Below are positions 47,008 through 47,649 of a DNA stretch of 47,649 nucleotides, piece by piece. The notes beneath the pieces were generated by a model. It saw nothing but the letters and a program-made list of their open reading frames with translations. It ran no database searches and had not been told where the DNA came from. A program made the translations under genes and the position numbers. Source of the stretch: JAWLCA01 sp050485905 (GTDB taxonomy: Bacteria > Pseudomonadota > Alphaproteobacteria > Rhodobacterales > Rhodobacteraceae); NCBI GenBank assembly GCA_050485905.1, contig JBJHCH010000011.1, forward strand, positions 1 through 47,649. Reading direction: 5' to 3'. Positions within the stretch are counted from its first letter, which is position 1. Every line of letters begins with the position of its first letter.

Positions 47008-47649
47008 TCACCCCTTCACCCGCGCGTTCCGCATCGCGATCAGCTTCAGCCGCAGCGCGTTCAGCCGGATGAACCCGGCCGCATCCTTCTGGTCATAGGC
47101 GCCGGCATCATCCTCGAACGTCACATGCGCCTCGGAATAGAGGCTGTGGTCCGACCACCGCGCCACCGTCCGGGCAGAGCCCTTGTAAAGCTTCACCCGC
47201 ACCGTGCCGGTCACATGCTCCTGGCTCTTGTCGATGGCCGCCTGCAGCATCTCCCGCTCCGGGCTGAACCAGAAGCCGTTGTAGATCAGCTCCGCATAGC
47301 GCGGCATCAGGCTGTCCTTCAGATGCCCCGCGCCGGCATCCAGCGTGATCTGCTCGATCCCGCGATGCGCCTCCAGCAGGATTGTCCCGCCGGGCGTTTC
47401 ATAAAGCCCGCGCGATTTCATCCCGACAAAGCGGTTTTCGACGAAATCCAGCAGGCCGATCCCGTGGCGCGCGCCGTAGTCGTTCAGCCGCGCAAGGATC
47501 GTGGCGGGGCTCAGCGCCTCGCCGTTGATCGAGACGGCATCGCCCCTCTCGAACCCGATCTCGATCATCTCGGGCGTGTCCGGCGCATCCTCGACCGCGA
47601 CGATGCGGCTGGCGACATATTCGGGCGCCTCGACGCCCGGATCTTCCAG
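47008..47649 (-). CDS. argG: Argininosuccinate synthase, C-terminal part (cut by window end)
   Basis: About 213 C-terminal residues of ArgG, which joins citrulline and aspartate with ATP in arginine synthesis, run off the right edge. Recognisable family segments are DTPEMIEIGFERGD, GIGLLDFVENRFVGMKSRG, YETPGGTILLEAHRGIE, RYAELIYNGFWFSPERE and GTVRVKLYKGSA. The C-terminus ends with a basic KLIAMRNARVKG tail. About 190 N-terminal residues with the ATP site are outside the window. The transcript would end at the hairpin 46906-46929 after crossing repeat copy 3. Confidence 0.96.
   Translation of the reverse strand: MEDPGVEAPEYVASRIVAVEDAPDTPEMIEIGFERGDAVSINGEALSPATILARLNDYGARHGIGLLDFVENRFVGMKSRGLYETPGGTILLEAHRGIEQITLDAGAGHLKDSLMPRYAELIYNGFWFSPEREMLQAAIDKSQEHVTGTVRVKLYKGSARTVARWSDHSLYSEAHVTFEDDAGAYDQKDAAGFIRLNALRLKLIAMRNARVKG

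Overview
The window is GC-rich, tightly packed DNA from an alphaproteobacterium, most likely a member of the Rhodobacterales (Paracoccaceae/Rhodobacteraceae). This rests on gene order and protein style: cox-type molybdenum hydroxylase genes with coxD/coxE/coxG-like helpers, a Liv-type transporter, tcuAB, many ATGA start/stop overlaps and TAGGNT-like -10 boxes. No rRNA, tRNA, CRISPR array, transposase or phage gene was seen. Two genes are cut by the edges: a secreted protein (1-113, minus) and argG (47008-47649, minus).

Layout. 597-2268: a three-gene operon (small membrane-anchored protein, HTTM membrane protein, DCC thiol-disulfide protein). 2441-7179: dapA, a soluble lytic transglycosylase and a patatin-like lipase. 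7195-14740, minus strand: gpsA, a HAD phosphatase, a glucosylglycerol-phosphate synthase (ggpS), an MscS-type channel and a pentonate-type IlvD/Edd dehydratase. The first four look like an osmolyte module (make glycerol-3-phosphate, glycosylate it, dephosphorylate it, release under hypo-osmotic shock). 15255-16154: galU.

16378-39768 is the accessory core: about 23 kb on the plus strand, with mostly overlapping or abutting genes from livH onward. It encodes a branched-chain-amino-acid-type ABC importer, a degenerate iron-ADH-like protein and an AraC regulator. The second ABC ATPase is fused to a Tm-1-like (UPF0261) domain and followed by the TIM-barrel PEP-hydrolase-family partner. Next come a 930-residue flotillin-like protein with 38 uninterrupted 11-residue repeats, two CoxG-like SRPBCC proteins, and a molybdenum hydroxylase (FAD, 2Fe-2S and a large subunit split into two genes). 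The run ends with MoxR/VWA (CoxD/CoxE-like) maturation genes, three hydrolase/lactonase-type enzymes (amidohydrolase, metallo-beta-lactamase fold, SMP-30 fused to an isochorismatase fold lacking its cysteine) and a secreted protein. The best reading is uptake, Mo-dependent hydroxylation and hydrolytic opening of an unidentified, probably heterocyclic or lactone-forming, compound. The large membrane scaffold in the middle is unexplained.

39778-45142: tcuB, tcuA and a GntR/FCD regulator divergent from an AbrB-family membrane protein and a D-2-hydroxyacid dehydrogenase. Between them lies a striking 103-bp operator made of GTATAC-type motifs spaced about 10 bp apart. 45275-46896: a class IV aminotransferase and a sulfotransferase-like protein.

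Three copies of one intergenic repeat (335-420, 2340-2425, 46934-47007) share a fixed 58-bp left part and end in a 16-bp palindrome TGNNCACGCGTGNNCA. The NN dinucleotides differ in each copy but always change together on both arms. Two copies sit just after the stop codons of minus-strand genes (dapA, argG). I do not recognise this element. It and the 23-kb operon are the items most worth following up.
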